64,000 bases of DNA from Methylobacterium sp. J-067 (GCF_022829465.1 NZ_JAKSXZ010000092.1:248001-312000); one strand, 5' to 3'. Shown: positions 8,963-19,086, numbered from the stretch's first letter. Numbers and translations: made by a program. Notes: generated from the sequence alone by a model not told the origin.

Positions 8963-10123
8963 ATGAAACCGTCGCCCCCCTCGACCCTCGACCCGACCTT
9001 CGCCGTGCCGGTGCCCCCGGCCCGCGCGCTCGCGGAGGCGCGGCCGGGCCATCCCGCCATGCCTCCGCCCGAGCGCGCGCCCTCGCAGGGCGCGGCGCGG
9101 GTGATCCTCGTCCTCGCGCTGGGCGCCCTCGGGATCTACATCCTGCGGGAGTTCCTGCCGGCCCTCGCCTGGGCCGTGGTGCTCGCCATCGCCCTGGGGC
9201 CGCTCTACGCCAAGATCGAGCGGCGTTTCCCGCCCGGCCGGCACAACATCGTCCTGCCGAGCCTCGCGGTGCTGGCCGTGGCCCTCGTGTTCCTGGTGCC
9301 CCTCGTCGTCCTCGGCGTGCAGGCGGCGCGGGAGGCGCACGACGTCGCCGAGTTCGTCCGCAAGGCCGAGGAGAGCGGCATCCCCGCGCCCGAGTTCCTC
9401 AACCGGCTGCCCTACGGCGCGGCCCAGGCGACGGCGTGGTGGAACGACAACCTTGGCCATGCCCAGGCGGGGTCGGAGATCCTGCACCGCTTCGACAACG
9501 GCAAGGTCCTGGGCGCCGGCCGCAACATCGGCCGGGAGGTGGTCCACCGGGTGGTGCTGTTCGGCTTCAGCCTCGTGGCCCTATTCTTCCTGTTCCGCGA
9601 CCGCGATACGGTCGCGCGGCAGGCGCTCAAGGCCTGCGACCGCCTGTTCGGCCCCCGCGGCGAGCGGGTCGGGCGCCAGATGGTCGCCTCGGTCCACGGG
9701 ACGGTGGACGGCCTCGTCCTCGTCGGCCTGGGCGAGGGCGTGATCCTCGGCATCGTCTACTACTTCGCGGGCGTGCCGCACCCGGTGCTCCTCGGCGCCT
9801 TCACGGCGGTGGCGGCGATGATCCCCTTCGGCGCGGCCTTGGCCATCGCCGTCGCGGCGTTGCTCCTCCTGTCGGCGGGGGCGGTCAAGGCAGCGATCAT
9901 CGTCGCCGTGGCGGGCCTCGTCGTGACCTTTGCGGCCGACCACTTCATCCGGCCCGCGCTGATCGGCGGCACCACCAAGCTGCCCTTCCTCTGGGTGCTC
10001 CTCGGCATCCTCGGTGGCGTGGAATCCTTCGGCCTGCTCGGCCTGTTCCTCGGCCCGGCGGTGATGGCGGCGCTCGTCCTGCTGTGGCGGGAATTCACCG
10101 ACGGGCGGGACGTGAAGGCCTGA
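8963..10123 (+). CDS. AI-2E family transporter (PerM-like membrane protein)
   Basis: A 386-residue polytopic membrane protein. After a proline-rich cytoplasmic N-terminus (about 45 residues) come paired helices (ILVLALGALGIYIL, LAWAVVLAIALGPL), a hydrophilic middle region, and a cluster of glycine-rich C-terminal helices with the GTVDGLVLVGLGEGVILGI and PFLWVLLGILGGVESFGLLG segments typical of the AI-2E/UPF0118 family. Members include the AI-2 exporter TqsA and sodium/proton antiporters, so the substrate is not predictable. The ATG has a good ribosome-binding site (GGAGAAGG). It is a single-gene unit closed by a strong terminator at 10126. Confidence 0.87.
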   Translation: MKPSPPSTLDPTFAVPVPPARALAEARPGHPAMPPPERAPSQGAARVILVLALGALGIYILREFLPALAWAVVLAIALGPLYAKIERRFPPGRHNIVLPSLAVLAVALVFLVPLVVLGVQAAREAHDVAEFVRKAEESGIPAPEFLNRLPYGAAQATAWWNDNLGHAQAGSEILHRFDNGKVLGAGRNIGREVVHRVVLFGFSLVALFFLFRDRDTVARQALKACDRLFGPRGERVGRQMVASVHGTVDGLVLVGLGEGVILGIVYYFAGVPHPVLLGAFTAVAAMIPFGAALAIAVAALLLLSAGAVKAAIIVAVAGLVVTFAADHFIRPALIGGTTKLPFLWVLLGILGGVESFGLLGLFLGPAVMAALVLLWREFTDGRDVKA

Positions 10124-10125
10124 AC

Positions 10126-10156
10126 GCACGGCGCCCCATCGCGGGGCGCCGTGCTT
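10126..10156 (+). terminator. Rho-independent-type terminator after the AI-2E permease gene
   Basis: A perfect 12-bp stem (GCACGGCGCCCC at 10126-10137 with GGGGCGCCGTGC at 10143-10154) and a 5-base loop lies three bases after the stop codon. Only two T follow, so termination may be partly factor-dependent. Confidence 0.75.
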
Positions 10157-10215
10157 AACCGTTTCCCAATGCGATTGGGCCAGACCTCAGCTGTCTTGAG
10201 GTCATGGTCTGAACG

Positions 10216-11901
10216 ATGCACTTGCCCCTGCGCCTGAGAGGTCAGTTCCTCGTCATCGGAAGCCTCGTCTGTACGATCGTCCTGGGGGTCGGCGCGCAAG
10301 CGGTCTTCAAGGTGCGGGACAGCGCGGCGGTGACGGAGACGATCGGCCTGCGGCTCCTGCCGTCGGTCGAGCGTCTGGGCGACCTGCGCGCAACCATGAC
10401 GCGGGTGCGGCTCGGCGCGACCCGCGTCATCGACGAGACGGACGGGGCCAAGCGCGCCCAGGCGAGCGAGCGCAATGGCGCGCGCATCCGCGAGATGGGG
10501 GACCTGATCGGGGCCTACGCGGCCATCCCCTCCGACGCGGCGGGGCAGGCGGCCTTCGAGGCGTTCAAGGCCAAGTGGCGCACCTATCTCGACGCGCAGT
10601 CGAGCGCCTTCGCCCTGGGCGCGAAGGGCGAGGCCGAGGCCGCGCACGCCGCCTTCAACGGCCCGGCCAACAAGCTCTACGATACGGCCTGGAAGGACCT
10701 CGACGCCCTGCAAATCGCCGCGAGCCGCGAGGCACGCGATGGGACGGCGGCGGTGGAGGCCTCGGTCGCCTCGGCGCTCACCGGCATCGCCGTCGCCACC
10801 GGCATCGGCGCCGCCCTGGTCCTCGCCCTGATGGCGTGGCTCGCCCGCGACATCGCCGGGCGCGCGCTCCGGGTCGCCTCCTCCATGTCGCGCCTCGCGG
10901 AGGGCCATGCCGACACGGAGGTCCCCTGCACCGACCGCCGGGACGAGATCGCCGAGATCGCCCGCGCCGCCCTCGGTTTCCGGGCGAGCCTGGAGCGCAA
11001 CGGCGCCCTGGAGGCCGAGGCGGCCCTGGCGCGGGAGGGCGTCGAGGCACAGCGGCGGGCGACGATGCGCGACCTCGCGAATTCCTTCGAGCAGGCGGTG
11101 GGCGGCATCGTCGGCACCGTCGCTTCGGCGGCGACCGAGCTGCAGGCGACCTCTGGCGTCATGTCCTCCTCGGCGGCGAAGACCGCTGAGCGCTCGGTAG
11201 GCGTGGCGGCGGCCGCCGAGGAATCGGCCACCAATGTCGGCACCGTCGCGGCGGCGGCCGAGGAACTCGGCTCCTCGATCCAGGAGATCGCCCGGCAGGT
11301 CTCGGGCTCGGCCGAACTGGCGGCCCGCGCGGTCGCCCAGGCGGCGGAGACCGGCCGCACCGTCGATGGCCTGCGCCGGGGCGCCGCGCGGATCGGCGAG
11401 GCGGTCGAACTCATCTCGACCATCGCCGCCCAGACCAACCTGCTGGCGCTGAACGCGACCATCGAGGCGGCCCGCGCCGGCGAGGCCGGACGGGGCTTCG
11501 CCGTGGTCGCGGCGGAGGTGAAGCAGCTCGCGAGCCAGACCGCCCGGGCCACCGAGGCGATCACCGCGCAGGTCGGCGAGATCCAGTCGATGACCGGCGA
11601 TGCCGCCGGGGCCATCGAGGCCATCGCCAGCCGCATCCGCGACATCGACGGCCTGTCGGCCTCGGTCGCGGCGGCGGTGGAGGAGCAGGGCGCGGCCACG
11701 CGCGAGATCGTCCGGGGCGTCACGGAGGCCTCCGCCGGCACGAGCGAGGTCACGGGCGGCATCGCCGTCGTGGCCGACGCCGCCGACGAGACCGGCGCGG
11801 CCTCGGCGCAGGTGCTCGCCTCGGCCACCGAATTGTCGCGGCAGGCCGAGCGCCTGGGCGCCGAGGTCGGCCGTTTCCTCGGCGGCCTGCGGGCGGCCTG
11901 A
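10216..11901 (+). CDS. Methyl-accepting chemotaxis protein
   Basis: A 561-residue chemoreceptor. One membrane helix near residues 10-28, a periplasmic four-helix-bundle sensor region (about 30-190, family 4HB_MCP-like), a second helix ([22 protein letters not shown]), a HAMP domain ([23 protein letters not shown]) and a long cytoplasmic coiled coil. The hairpin tip reads [20 protein letters not shown] followed by [15 protein letters not shown], the conserved CheA/CheW contact region. No C-terminal CheR/CheB tethering pentapeptide is present. It stands alone, with no other chemotaxis genes in the window; ligand unknown. Confidence 0.93.
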   Translation: MHLPLRLRGQFLVIGSLVCTIVLGVGAQAVFKVRDSAAVTETIGLRLLPSVERLGDLRATMTRVRLGATRVIDETDGAKRAQASERNGARIREMGDLIGAYAAIPSDAAGQAAFEAFKAKWRTYLDAQSSAFALGAKGEAEAAHAAFNGPANKLYDTAWKDLDALQIAASREARDGTAAVEASVASALTGIAVATGIGAALVLALMAWLARDIAGRALRVASSMSRLAEGHADTEVPCTDRRDEIAEIARAALGFRASLERNGALEAEAALAREGVEAQRRATMRDLANSFEQAVGGIVGTVASAATELQATSGVMSSSAAKTAERSVGVAAAAEESATNVGTVAAAAEELGSSIQEIARQVSGSAELAARAVAQAAETGRTVDGLRRGAARIGEAVELISTIAAQTNLLALNATIEAARAGEAGRGFAVVAAEVKQLASQTARATEAITAQVGEIQSMTGDAAGAIEAIASRIRDIDGLSASVAAAVEEQGAATREIVRGVTEASAGTSEVTGGIAVVADAADETGAASAQVLASATELSRQAERLGAEVGRFLGGLRAA

Positions 11902-11902
11902 C

Positions 11903-11929
11903 GCCCCCGTCCGCCTCGGCGGGCGGGGC
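11903..11929 (+). terminator. GC-rich stem-loop after the chemoreceptor gene
   Basis: GCCCCCGTCCGC at 11903-11914 can pair with GCGGGCGGGGC at 11919-11929 through about 11 pairs with one bulged C and one G-T pair. No T-run follows, so it is only a candidate terminator. Confidence 0.4.
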
Positions 11930-12040
11930 GCCCACGCAACCGTGCGGCGATCCCGACCTTGCCAGCCCCCTGAAGCCGGCCCACACTCCTGGACTTTCGC
12001 GGACGCCCGTCCGCAGCGTCCCAGGGAGACGGACACCGGC

Positions 12041-13057
12041 ATGATCCAGGCCGCCAGCCAGGGCACGAGCCCCGCCACCAGCCTCGACGACGGCATCGTC
12101 GCCACCGCCGAGAGCTGCCTCGCGGCGGTCGGACAGGCCCGCGAGGCGATCCACGGGGTCATCTTCGGGCAGGAGAAGGTCGTGGACCTCGCCCTGGTCA
12201 CGATCCTCGCGGGCGGCCACGGCCTCCTCGTCGGCCTCCCGGGTCTGGCCAAGACCAAGCTGGTGGAGACGCTGGGCACCGTGCTCGGCCTCGATGCCCG
12301 CCGGGTGCAGTTCACCCCGGACCTGATGCCCTCCGACATCCTCGGCACCGAGATTCTGGAGGAGGATGCCGAGCGCCGCCGCGCCTTCCGCTTCGTGAAG
12401 GGCCCGGTGTTCACGCAATTGTTGATGGCGGACGAGATCAACCGCGCCAGCCCGCGCACCCAGTCCGCCCTGCTCCAGGCGATGCAGGAGGGGCACGTCT
12501 CGGTGGCCGGCGAGCGCCACGACCTGCCCCGTCCGTTCCACGTGCTCGCCACCCAGAACCCCATCGAGCAGGAGGGCACCTACCCCCTGCCGGAGGCGCA
12601 GCTCGACCGGTTCCTCCTCGAGATCGACGTCGGCTACCCCGACCGGGCGGCCGAGCGGCGCATCCTCATCGAGACGACCGGCGCCGACGAGGTCCGCCCG
12701 ACGTCGGTGATGACCACCGACCAATTGATGACCGCCCAGCGCCTCGTGCGCCGCCTGCCCGTGGGCGAGGCGGTGGTGGAGGCGATCCTCGATCTCGTCC
12801 GCTCGGCGCGCCCCCATGGCGGCGACGCGCTGGTGAAGGACAAGCTCCTCTGGGGACCCGGCCCCCGCGCCAGCCAGGCGCTGACCCTCGCCGCCCGCGC
12901 CCGCGCGCTGATCGAGGGCCGCGTCGCGCCCTCCGTCGCCGACGTGAAGGCGCTGGCCGAGCCGGTTCTGAAGCACCGCATGGCGCTCAACTACGCCGCC
13001 CGCGCCGACGGCGAGACCATCGAGGGTCTGATCGCCAAGCTCGCGGAGAAGCTCTGA
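12041..13057 (+). CDS. MoxR family AAA+ ATPase
   Basis: A 338-residue AAA+ protein of the MoxR branch, a chaperone-like ATPase thought to help metal insertion or complex assembly together with von Willebrand factor A proteins. Walker A is GLPGLAKT (residues 65-72), Walker B and its neighbourhood read LLMADEINRASPRTQSALLQ, sensor 1 lies in HVLATQNPIEQEGTYPLPEA and the arginine finger in the LDRF segment. The ATG at 12041 is chosen because the protein matches family starts there and CAGGGAGAC precedes it; the frame is open upstream without homology. First gene of a four-gene operon (to 18890), with TTG of the next gene two bases after its stop. Confidence 0.92.
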   Translation: MIQAASQGTSPATSLDDGIVATAESCLAAVGQAREAIHGVIFGQEKVVDLALVTILAGGHGLLVGLPGLAKTKLVETLGTVLGLDARRVQFTPDLMPSDILGTEILEEDAERRRAFRFVKGPVFTQLLMADEINRASPRTQSALLQAMQEGHVSVAGERHDLPRPFHVLATQNPIEQEGTYPLPEAQLDRFLLEIDVGYPDRAAERRILIETTGADEVRPTSVMTTDQLMTAQRLVRRLPVGEAVVEAILDLVRSARPHGGDALVKDKLLWGPGPRASQALTLAARARALIEGRVAPSVADVKALAEPVLKHRMALNYAARADGETIEGLIAKLAEKL

Positions 13058-13059
13058 CC

Positions 13060-13968
13060 TTGGTCGCGACACAGGCCCTCGCCGCGCAGACGCGCCATCC
13101 GGGGCGCCGCGAGACCGAGGGCGCGGCGGCGCTGGCCGCCTTGATGCCCCACCTCGTGCTGGAGGCGCGGCGGGTGTCGAGCCTGCTCGCCCACGGTCTG
13201 CACGGGCGGCGCCGGGCCGGGCCGGGCGAGAGCTTCTGGCAGTTCCGCCCCTTCGTGACCGGCGAGGCCGCCGCCCGCGTCGATTGGCGCCGCTCGGCCC
13301 GCGACGACCGGCTCTACGTCCGCGAGCGGGAATGGGAAGCGGCCCACAACATCTGGTTCTGGATCGACCGCTCGGCCTCCATGGCCTTCTCCTCGGACCT
13401 CGCGAGCGCGTCCAAGGTGGAGCGCGCGCTCGTCCTCGGCCTCGCGCTCGCCGACGCCTTCGTGGATGGCGGCGAGCGGGTCGGGCTGCTCGGCCTGACG
13501 CGGGCGCGGGCTTCGCGGGGCATCGTGGAGCATCTGGCCCAGGCCCTGGTCGCCGACACGGCGGGGCTCGACCGCGACCTCCCGCCGGCCGCCCAGCCCG
13601 CGCGCTTCGACGAGGTGGTGCTGATCGGTGATTTCCTCACCCCGCCGGAGCGGATCGCGGAATCCATCGGCGGCCTCTCGGCGGCGGGGAGCCGGGGCCA
13701 TCTGCTCATGGTGGTCGATCCCATCGAGGAGACCTTCCCCTTCACGGGGCAGGCGGTGCTGCACGACCTCGAAGGCGGACCCTCCCTCGCCATCGGCGAT
13801 GCCGGCTCCTGGGGCGAGCGCTACCGGGCGCGGATCACCGCCCACCGAGAGCGGTTGCAGGAGATCGTGCGCGGGGCGGGCTGGACGCTGACGCTCCACC
13901 GCACCGACCGTCCCGCGAGCGAGGCGGCCTTGCGCCTCGCGACCCTCGTCATCGCCCGCGGCGGCTGA
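13060..13968 (+). CDS. DUF58 domain protein
   Basis: A 302-residue DUF58 protein. The typical core is visible: FRPFVTGEAAARVDWRRSAR near residue 65, then YVREREWEAAHNIWFWIDRS with the von Willebrand-like DRSASM metal site that ends the DUF58 motif. DUF58 proteins accompany MoxR ATPases and are thought to be their partners. The start is TTG at 13060, two bases after the moxR stop; no better ATG lies upstream. No clear membrane helix, so it should be cytoplasmic or membrane-associated through the next two products. Confidence 0.86.
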   Translation: MVATQALAAQTRHPGRRETEGAAALAALMPHLVLEARRVSSLLAHGLHGRRRAGPGESFWQFRPFVTGEAAARVDWRRSARDDRLYVREREWEAAHNIWFWIDRSASMAFSSDLASASKVERALVLGLALADAFVDGGERVGLLGLTRARASRGIVEHLAQALVADTAGLDRDLPPAAQPARFDEVVLIGDFLTPPERIAESIGGLSAAGSRGHLLMVVDPIEETFPFTGQAVLHDLEGGPSLAIGDAGSWGERYRARITAHRERLQEIVRGAGWTLTLHRTDRPASEAALRLATLVIARGG

Positions 13969-13975
13969 GGCGACC

Positions 13976-16786
13976 ATGTTCGGCTTGACCTTCGCCGCGC
14001 CCCTGGCGCTCGCCGCCCTGATCGGCCTGCCGGCCCTGTGGATCCTCCTCCGGGTGACGCCGCCGCGTCCCCGTCGGATCGACTTCCCGCCGCTGAAGCT
14101 CGTGGCGGATCTGATCCCGCAGCGCCAGACCCCCGCGCGGACGCCGCCCTGGCTGGTGATCCTGCGCCTGCTCCTCGCCGCCGCGCTCATCCTGGCGGTG
14201 GCCGGTCCCGTCTGGAGCCCCGGCGGCATCGGCGCGGGCGGGGGCAAGAAGCCCCTCCTCGTGCTCCTCGACAACGGCTTCGCATCCGCGCACGATTGGC
14301 GCGACCGGATGCGGGTCGCCACCGACACCGTCGAGGGCGCCGCCCGCGACGGGCGCGCGGTGGCGCTCGTCGGCCTCGCGGAGCCCGTCGCCGCCGTCGA
14401 GGCGAAGTCCCCCGCCGCCACCCTGGAGCGGCTGCGTGCCCTCGCGCCGAGGCCCTACCTGCCGACCCGCGACGCGCATCTGCAGGGCATCGGCGCCTTC
14501 CTCGACAAGAACCAGGGCGCCGGCCTCGTCTGGATCACGGACGGGGTCGCGGGCAGCCCCGACGAGCGCTTCGCCAAGGGCCTGAACGACCTCGCGACCG
14601 GCGCCGGGGCGGCGCTCAGCGTGCTTAAGGCCGACAGGCCGCCGGCCCTGGCGCTCACCGTCTCGGAATCCGGCGGGCGGCTCACCGCCCATGTGCTCCG
14701 CGCGGCCGGCAACGGCCGGGATGCCGGGGTGATCCGGGCGCTGGACCAGAAGGGCCTGCCGCTCGCCGAGCGCGACTTCACCTTCGCGGGCGATGCCCTG
14801 AGCGCGGATGCCGTCTTCGACATGCCCACCGAATTGCGCAACGGCATCAGCCGGATCGAGGTGGCGAACGAGCACTCGGCCGGGGCGGTCTCGCTCATGG
14901 ACGAGCGCGGCAAGCGGCGCCGGGTCGGCCTCGTGTTCGGCGGCACCCTCGACCAGTCGCAGCCGCTGCTGGCGCCGCTCTACTACCTCTCCCGCGCCCT
15001 CGAACCCTTCGCGGACGTGCAGCAGGCGCGCGGCGCGGCGAGCCTTGCGGACTCGATCAACCAGCTCCTCGACAACCAGGTCTCGGTGCTGGTCCTGGCC
15101 GACGTCGGCGCCCTGGACGACAAGACGGCGGGGCGCATCGACAAGTTCGTGGAGGAGGGCGGGCTACTCCTGCGCTTCGCCGGCGCGCGCCTCGCCGCCG
15201 GTCACGACACCCTGGTGCCGGTGCGCCTGCGCCGGGGTGGCCGCAACCTCGGCGGCGCCCTGTCCTGGGACGCGCCGAAGACCATGGCCCCGTTCCCGCC
15301 GGAGAGCCCCTTCGCCGGCCTGACCCCGCCGGCCGATATCGGCGTGCGCCGCCAGATCCTCGCGGAGCCCGATGGCGACCTGCCGGGCAAGACCTGGGCG
15401 TCGTTGCAGGACGGCACGCCCATCGTCACCGCGCAGAAGCGCGGGCAGGGGCGGATCGTGCTGTTCCACGTCACCGCCGACACGACGTGGTCGAACCTAC
15501 CGCTCTCCGGCCTGTTCATCGACATGCTGCGGCGGGTGGTGGCGCTGGCGGGTGCCGGCCCGGCCTCCGCCGAGGCGGGCGCCAACCGCGCGAAGGTCGC
15601 CGTGCTGGCGCCCCGCGTCACCCTCGACGGGTTCGGCGCCCTCGGCTCGGCGCCGGCCTCCGCCACCGCCGTCCCGGCCGATTACGCCGACCGGGCGAGC
15701 CAGGAGCATCCGCCGGGCTTCTACGGCCCGCCGGACGGAGGGATCAGCGTGAACGCTCTCAAGCCCGACGACCGGCTCGCGCCCGTCGACTACGCGCCCC
15801 TCACCGGGGCCGCCCTCGGCTCCCTGGCCGGAGCCTCCACCGTGGACCTGCGCCCTGGCCTGTTCACGGCGGGCCTGCTGCTCCTCGTCCTCGATACGCT
15901 GGCCGGGCTGTGGCTCGGCGGCTTCCTCGGGCGGCTCAGGGCCCTGCGTGCCCGCCCCGCCGCACTCATCCTCGCGGCCCTGGTGGCATCGAGTGTGCCG
16001 GTGCGGGGCGTGCGCGCCGAGGAGCCCCCGGCCAACCGGCCGAACGGCATCGAATCGGCCCTCATCACCCGGCTCGCCTACATCATCACGGGGGACGCCG
16101 CCGTGGACGAGGCGAGCCGCGCCGGGCTCTCCGGCCTGACGCAGATGCTCGCCGCCCGCACCGCCCTTGAACCGGGCGAGCCGGCGGGGCTCGATCCGGC
16201 CAAGGACGAACTCGCCTTCTACCCGCTGATCTACTGGCCCATCGCGCCGAACCGGCCGCAGCCCTCGGAGGCCGCGATCCGGAAGATCGACGCCTTCATG
16301 CGCAACGGCGGCACGGTGCTGTTCGACACCCGCGACGCCCTCACCGCCCGGCCGGGCGGCCCGACGACACCGGAAGCCGCCTACCTGCGCAAGATGCTGG
16401 CGACGCTCGAAGTGCCGGAACTGGAGCCGGTGCCGGCCGACCACGTGCTGACCAAGGCCTTCTACCTCGTGGATAGCTTTCCCGGCCGCTACGCCACCGG
16501 CCAGACCTGGGTCGAGGCCCTGCCGCCGGCCCCCGAGGGCGGCGAGCGCCGGCCGGCGCGGGCGGGCGACGGGGTGAGCCCGATTATCATCACGAGCAAC
16601 GACCTTGCCACCGCCTGGGCCATCGGCCGGCGGGGCGAACCGCTCTATCCCATCACCGGCGGCGACCAGCGCCAGCGGGAGATGGCGTTCCGGGGCGGCG
16701 TCAACATCGTGATCTACACCCTGACCGGCAACTACAAGGCCGATCAGGTCCATGTGCCCGCGCTTCTGGAGCGTCTGGGGCAGTGA
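13976..16786 (+). CDS. DUF4159 / BatA-type membrane protein
   Basis: A 936-residue membrane protein. The N-terminus is the aerotolerance-regulator (BatA) type double helix (LALAALIGLPALWILL and LVILRLLLAAALILAVAGPVW, residues about 8-80). A long periplasmic-type region with von Willebrand and glutamine-amidotransferase-like folds follows (LVLLDNG near 92, LVFGGTLDQSQPLLAPLYYL, VSVLVLADVGALDD). Two further helices near residues 625-675 precede a C-terminal DUF4159 domain with LAFYPLIYWPI and NGGTVLFDTRDAL. Third gene of the MoxR operon, starting 7 bases after the DUF58 stop. Role inferred from neighbours: membrane part of a MoxR-dependent assembly or stress system. Confidence 0.83.
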   Translation: MFGLTFAAPLALAALIGLPALWILLRVTPPRPRRIDFPPLKLVADLIPQRQTPARTPPWLVILRLLLAAALILAVAGPVWSPGGIGAGGGKKPLLVLLDNGFASAHDWRDRMRVATDTVEGAARDGRAVALVGLAEPVAAVEAKSPAATLERLRALAPRPYLPTRDAHLQGIGAFLDKNQGAGLVWITDGVAGSPDERFAKGLNDLATGAGAALSVLKADRPPALALTVSESGGRLTAHVLRAAGNGRDAGVIRALDQKGLPLAERDFTFAGDALSADAVFDMPTELRNGISRIEVANEHSAGAVSLMDERGKRRRVGLVFGGTLDQSQPLLAPLYYLSRALEPFADVQQARGAASLADSINQLLDNQVSVLVLADVGALDDKTAGRIDKFVEEGGLLLRFAGARLAAGHDTLVPVRLRRGGRNLGGALSWDAPKTMAPFPPESPFAGLTPPADIGVRRQILAEPDGDLPGKTWASLQDGTPIVTAQKRGQGRIVLFHVTADTTWSNLPLSGLFIDMLRRVVALAGAGPASAEAGANRAKVAVLAPRVTLDGFGALGSAPASATAVPADYADRASQEHPPGFYGPPDGGISVNALKPDDRLAPVDYAPLTGAALGSLAGASTVDLRPGLFTAGLLLLVLDTLAGLWLGGFLGRLRALRARPAALILAALVASSVPVRGVRAEEPPANRPNGIESALITRLAYIITGDAAVDEASRAGLSGLTQMLAARTALEPGEPAGLDPAKDELAFYPLIYWPIAPNRPQPSEAAIRKIDAFMRNGGTVLFDTRDALTARPGGPTTPEAAYLRKMLATLEVPELEPVPADHVLTKAFYLVDSFPGRYATGQTWVEALPPAPEGGERRPARAGDGVSPIIITSNDLATAWAIGRRGEPLYPITGGDQRQREMAFRGGVNIVIYTLTGNYKADQVHVPALLERLGQ

Positions 16787-16802
16787 GGGAAAAGGCCCCG
16801 CC

Positions 16803-18890
16803 ATGCTGAGCCTCAGCTTCACGCCGCTCCTGCCGTGGCCGGTTCTCGCCGTCCTGGGCGTCGTCGCGCTGGCGATGGCGGTGCTGGCCGTCCTGGCGCG
16901 GGGCCGCACGGCGCTGCTGCGCGCCCTCGTCCTCGCTCTGGTCCTGGCGGCGCTCGCCAACCCCGCCCTCGTCCACGAGGACCGGGAGCCGGTGAAGGAC
17001 ATCGCCGCCGTGGTGATCGACCGCTCCGGCTCGCAGGCGCTCGGCGACCGGCCGCAGGTGACGGATCAGGTCCGCGCCGAGTTGCAGCGCCGCTTCGGCT
17101 CTCTGACCAATATCGAGCCGCGCTTCATCGACGTGCCCGATGCCGGCGAGGGCGACGACGGCACCAAGCTCTTCGCCGCCCTGGGTCAGGCGCTGGCCGA
17201 CGTGCCGCCCGAGCGGCTGGCCGGCATCGTAATGGTGACGGATGGTGTCGTCCACGACATCCCGCCGAACCTCGCCCAGCTCGGCATCAAGGCGCCCCTG
17301 CACGTCCTCGTCACCGGCCATGCCGACGAGCGCGACCGGCAGATCAAGCTGATCGAGGCCCCCCGCTTCGGCATCGTCGGCAAGGACCTGACGATCCGCG
17401 CCGAGGTGATGGAGCGCGGCGGCACCGGCCACGCGGTGGTGGTCACCCGCCGCGACGGCGAAGAGATCGACCGGCGCGACGTGCCCACCGGCCGCCCCTT
17501 CGACCTCTCCACCCGGATCGAGCATGGCGGCCAGAACGTCGTCGAGATCGAGGTCGAGCCGCTCCCCAACGAGCTGACGACGGTCAACAACCGCGCCGTC
17601 CTGCCCATCGAGGGCATCCGCGAGAAGCTGCGCGTGCTCCTCGTCTCCGGCGAGCCCCACCAGGGCGAGCGGACGTGGCGCAACCTCCTGAAGTCCGACG
17701 CCAACGTCGACCTCGTGCATTTCACCATCCTGCGGCCGCCGGAGAAGCAGGACGGCACGCCGATCTCCGAACTGTCGCTCATCGCCTTCCCGACGCGCGA
17801 GTTGTTCGTCCAGAAGATCAAGGATTTCGATCTCATCATCTTCGACCGCTACGCCAACCAGAGCGTGCTGCCGCAGGCCTATTTCGACAACATCGTCCGC
17901 TACGTCCGCGAGGGCGGGGCGCTGCTGATCGCCGCCGGGCCGGAATATGCCGGCGCGGCGAGCCTCGCCCGCACCCGGCTCGCGGGCATCCTGCCGGGCG
18001 ATCCCGACGGGCGGGTGGTGGAGCGGCCCTACAAGGCGACCCCGACCCAGACCGGCAAGCGCCACCCCGTCACCCGCGACCTGCCGGGCTCCGACGCCTC
18101 GCCCCCCGCCTGGGGCGACTGGCTGAGGATCGTCCAGGCGCGGCTGCGGCCCGGTCTCGAGCCGATCCTGTCGGGCGCCGACAACCTGCCGCTGCTCGCC
18201 CTCTCGCGGGAGGACAAGGGCCGCGTCGCGCTGCTGCTGTCCGACCATGCCTGGCTGTGGGCGCGGGGCTATCAGGACGGCGGCCCCTATCTCGACCTGC
18301 TCCGGCGCCTTGCCCACTGGCTGATGAAGGAGCCCGCCCTCGAAGAGGAGGCCCTGCGCGCTCAGACGACGGGCCACGGCCGCGAGGTCCGCGTTGAGCG
18401 CCAGACCATGGCCGACACCGCCGAGCCCGTCACCGTCACGTGGCCGACCGGCAGGGTCACGACGCTGGCCCTCAAGCCCACCGAGCCCGGCCTGTTCACC
18501 GCGACCTTCGACGCCCAGAGCCTGGGGCTGCACACCCTGCGCTCGGGCAACCTCGTGGCCTTCGTGAGCGTCGGCCCGGCAAACCCGCGCGAACTCGCCG
18601 ACGTGTTCAGCGACACCGAGCGCCTGCGGCCCGTCGCCGAGGGCTCTGGCGGCTCCGTCCGGCGCCTCTCCGATGCGGCGGGGGCGTTGCAGGTGCCGCG
18701 GCTCCAGAGCCTGCGCGGCGGGCGTCTGTCGGGCGGCGACTGGATCGGCTTCCGGCCGAGCGACAGCGCCAACATCCGGGGCGTCGAGGTCTATCCCCTG
18801 GCGCTGGGGCTCGCCGCCCTCGCGGCGCTCGCCGCCGCCGTGCTGGCGATGTGGCTGGTCGAGGGGCGCCGGGGCCAGGGCCGCGCCTGA
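16803..18890 (+). CDS. Membrane protein with von Willebrand A / glutamine-amidotransferase-like domains
   Basis: A 695-residue protein, last of the MoxR operon. Two N-terminal helices (WPVLAVLGVVALAMAVLAVL; LLRALVLALVLAALANPAL) lead into a vWA-like region starting DIAAVVIDRSGSQALGDRP, with a GIVMVTDGVVHD strand, then a class-I glutamine-amidotransferase-like domain (LRVLLVSGEPHQGERTWR, DLIIFDRYANQSVLP, RYVREGGALLIAAGPEY) without an evident catalytic Cys. A last helix (GLAALAALAAAVLAMWLV) anchors the C-terminus. The start at ATG 16803 follows a GAGG ribosome-binding site and gives the membrane helix at once. The family is often annotated as a membrane protein of unknown function. Confidence 0.82.
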   Translation: MLSLSFTPLLPWPVLAVLGVVALAMAVLAVLARGRTALLRALVLALVLAALANPALVHEDREPVKDIAAVVIDRSGSQALGDRPQVTDQVRAELQRRFGSLTNIEPRFIDVPDAGEGDDGTKLFAALGQALADVPPERLAGIVMVTDGVVHDIPPNLAQLGIKAPLHVLVTGHADERDRQIKLIEAPRFGIVGKDLTIRAEVMERGGTGHAVVVTRRDGEEIDRRDVPTGRPFDLSTRIEHGGQNVVEIEVEPLPNELTTVNNRAVLPIEGIREKLRVLLVSGEPHQGERTWRNLLKSDANVDLVHFTILRPPEKQDGTPISELSLIAFPTRELFVQKIKDFDLIIFDRYANQSVLPQAYFDNIVRYVREGGALLIAAGPEYAGAASLARTRLAGILPGDPDGRVVERPYKATPTQTGKRHPVTRDLPGSDASPPAWGDWLRIVQARLRPGLEPILSGADNLPLLALSREDKGRVALLLSDHAWLWARGYQDGGPYLDLLRRLAHWLMKEPALEEEALRAQTTGHGREVRVERQTMADTAEPVTVTWPTGRVTTLALKPTEPGLFTATFDAQSLGLHTLRSGNLVAFVSVGPANPRELADVFSDTERLRPVAEGSGGSVRRLSDAAGALQVPRLQSLRGGRLSGGDWIGFRPSDSANIRGVEVYPLALGLAALAALAAAVLAMWLVEGRRGQGRA

Positions 18891-18938
18891 CGCACACCCG
18901 CCCCGACGAATTTCCCTTTGGCCAAGGTTGCTTACGAA

Positions 18939-19019
18939 TGGAAACGTCCGTATCAGAATCGATAGTATAGGGGATCGTCTCGTTTCCAATTGAGTAACTA
19001 TCACTGCTCTAGGTGATAG
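18939..19019. promoter_or_regulatory. AT-rich patch with two inverted repeats upstream of the PAS gene
   Basis: Between the MoxR operon and the PAS gene lies a stretch visibly richer in A/T than its surroundings. It holds TGGAAACG (18939-18946) with CGTTTCCA (18981-18988), and CTATCAC (18998-19004) with GTGATAG (19013-19019), both perfect. A possible sigma-70 pair is TTGCTT (18928-18933) and TATCAG (18951-18956), spacer 17. I read this as promoter plus operator. Confidence 0.45.
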
Positions 19020-19086
19020 GCGCCTGAGGGGCACGAGGCCGGTCTCCGCCGCTTTGTCTGCTTCTGAACTGAGGGGTTTGCTGCTC

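Noticed and set aside
18940..18986. General-stress (EcfG-type) promoter before the PAS gene
   Set aside because: GGAAAC is present, but the CGTT partner is about 36 bases away rather than the required 16-17.
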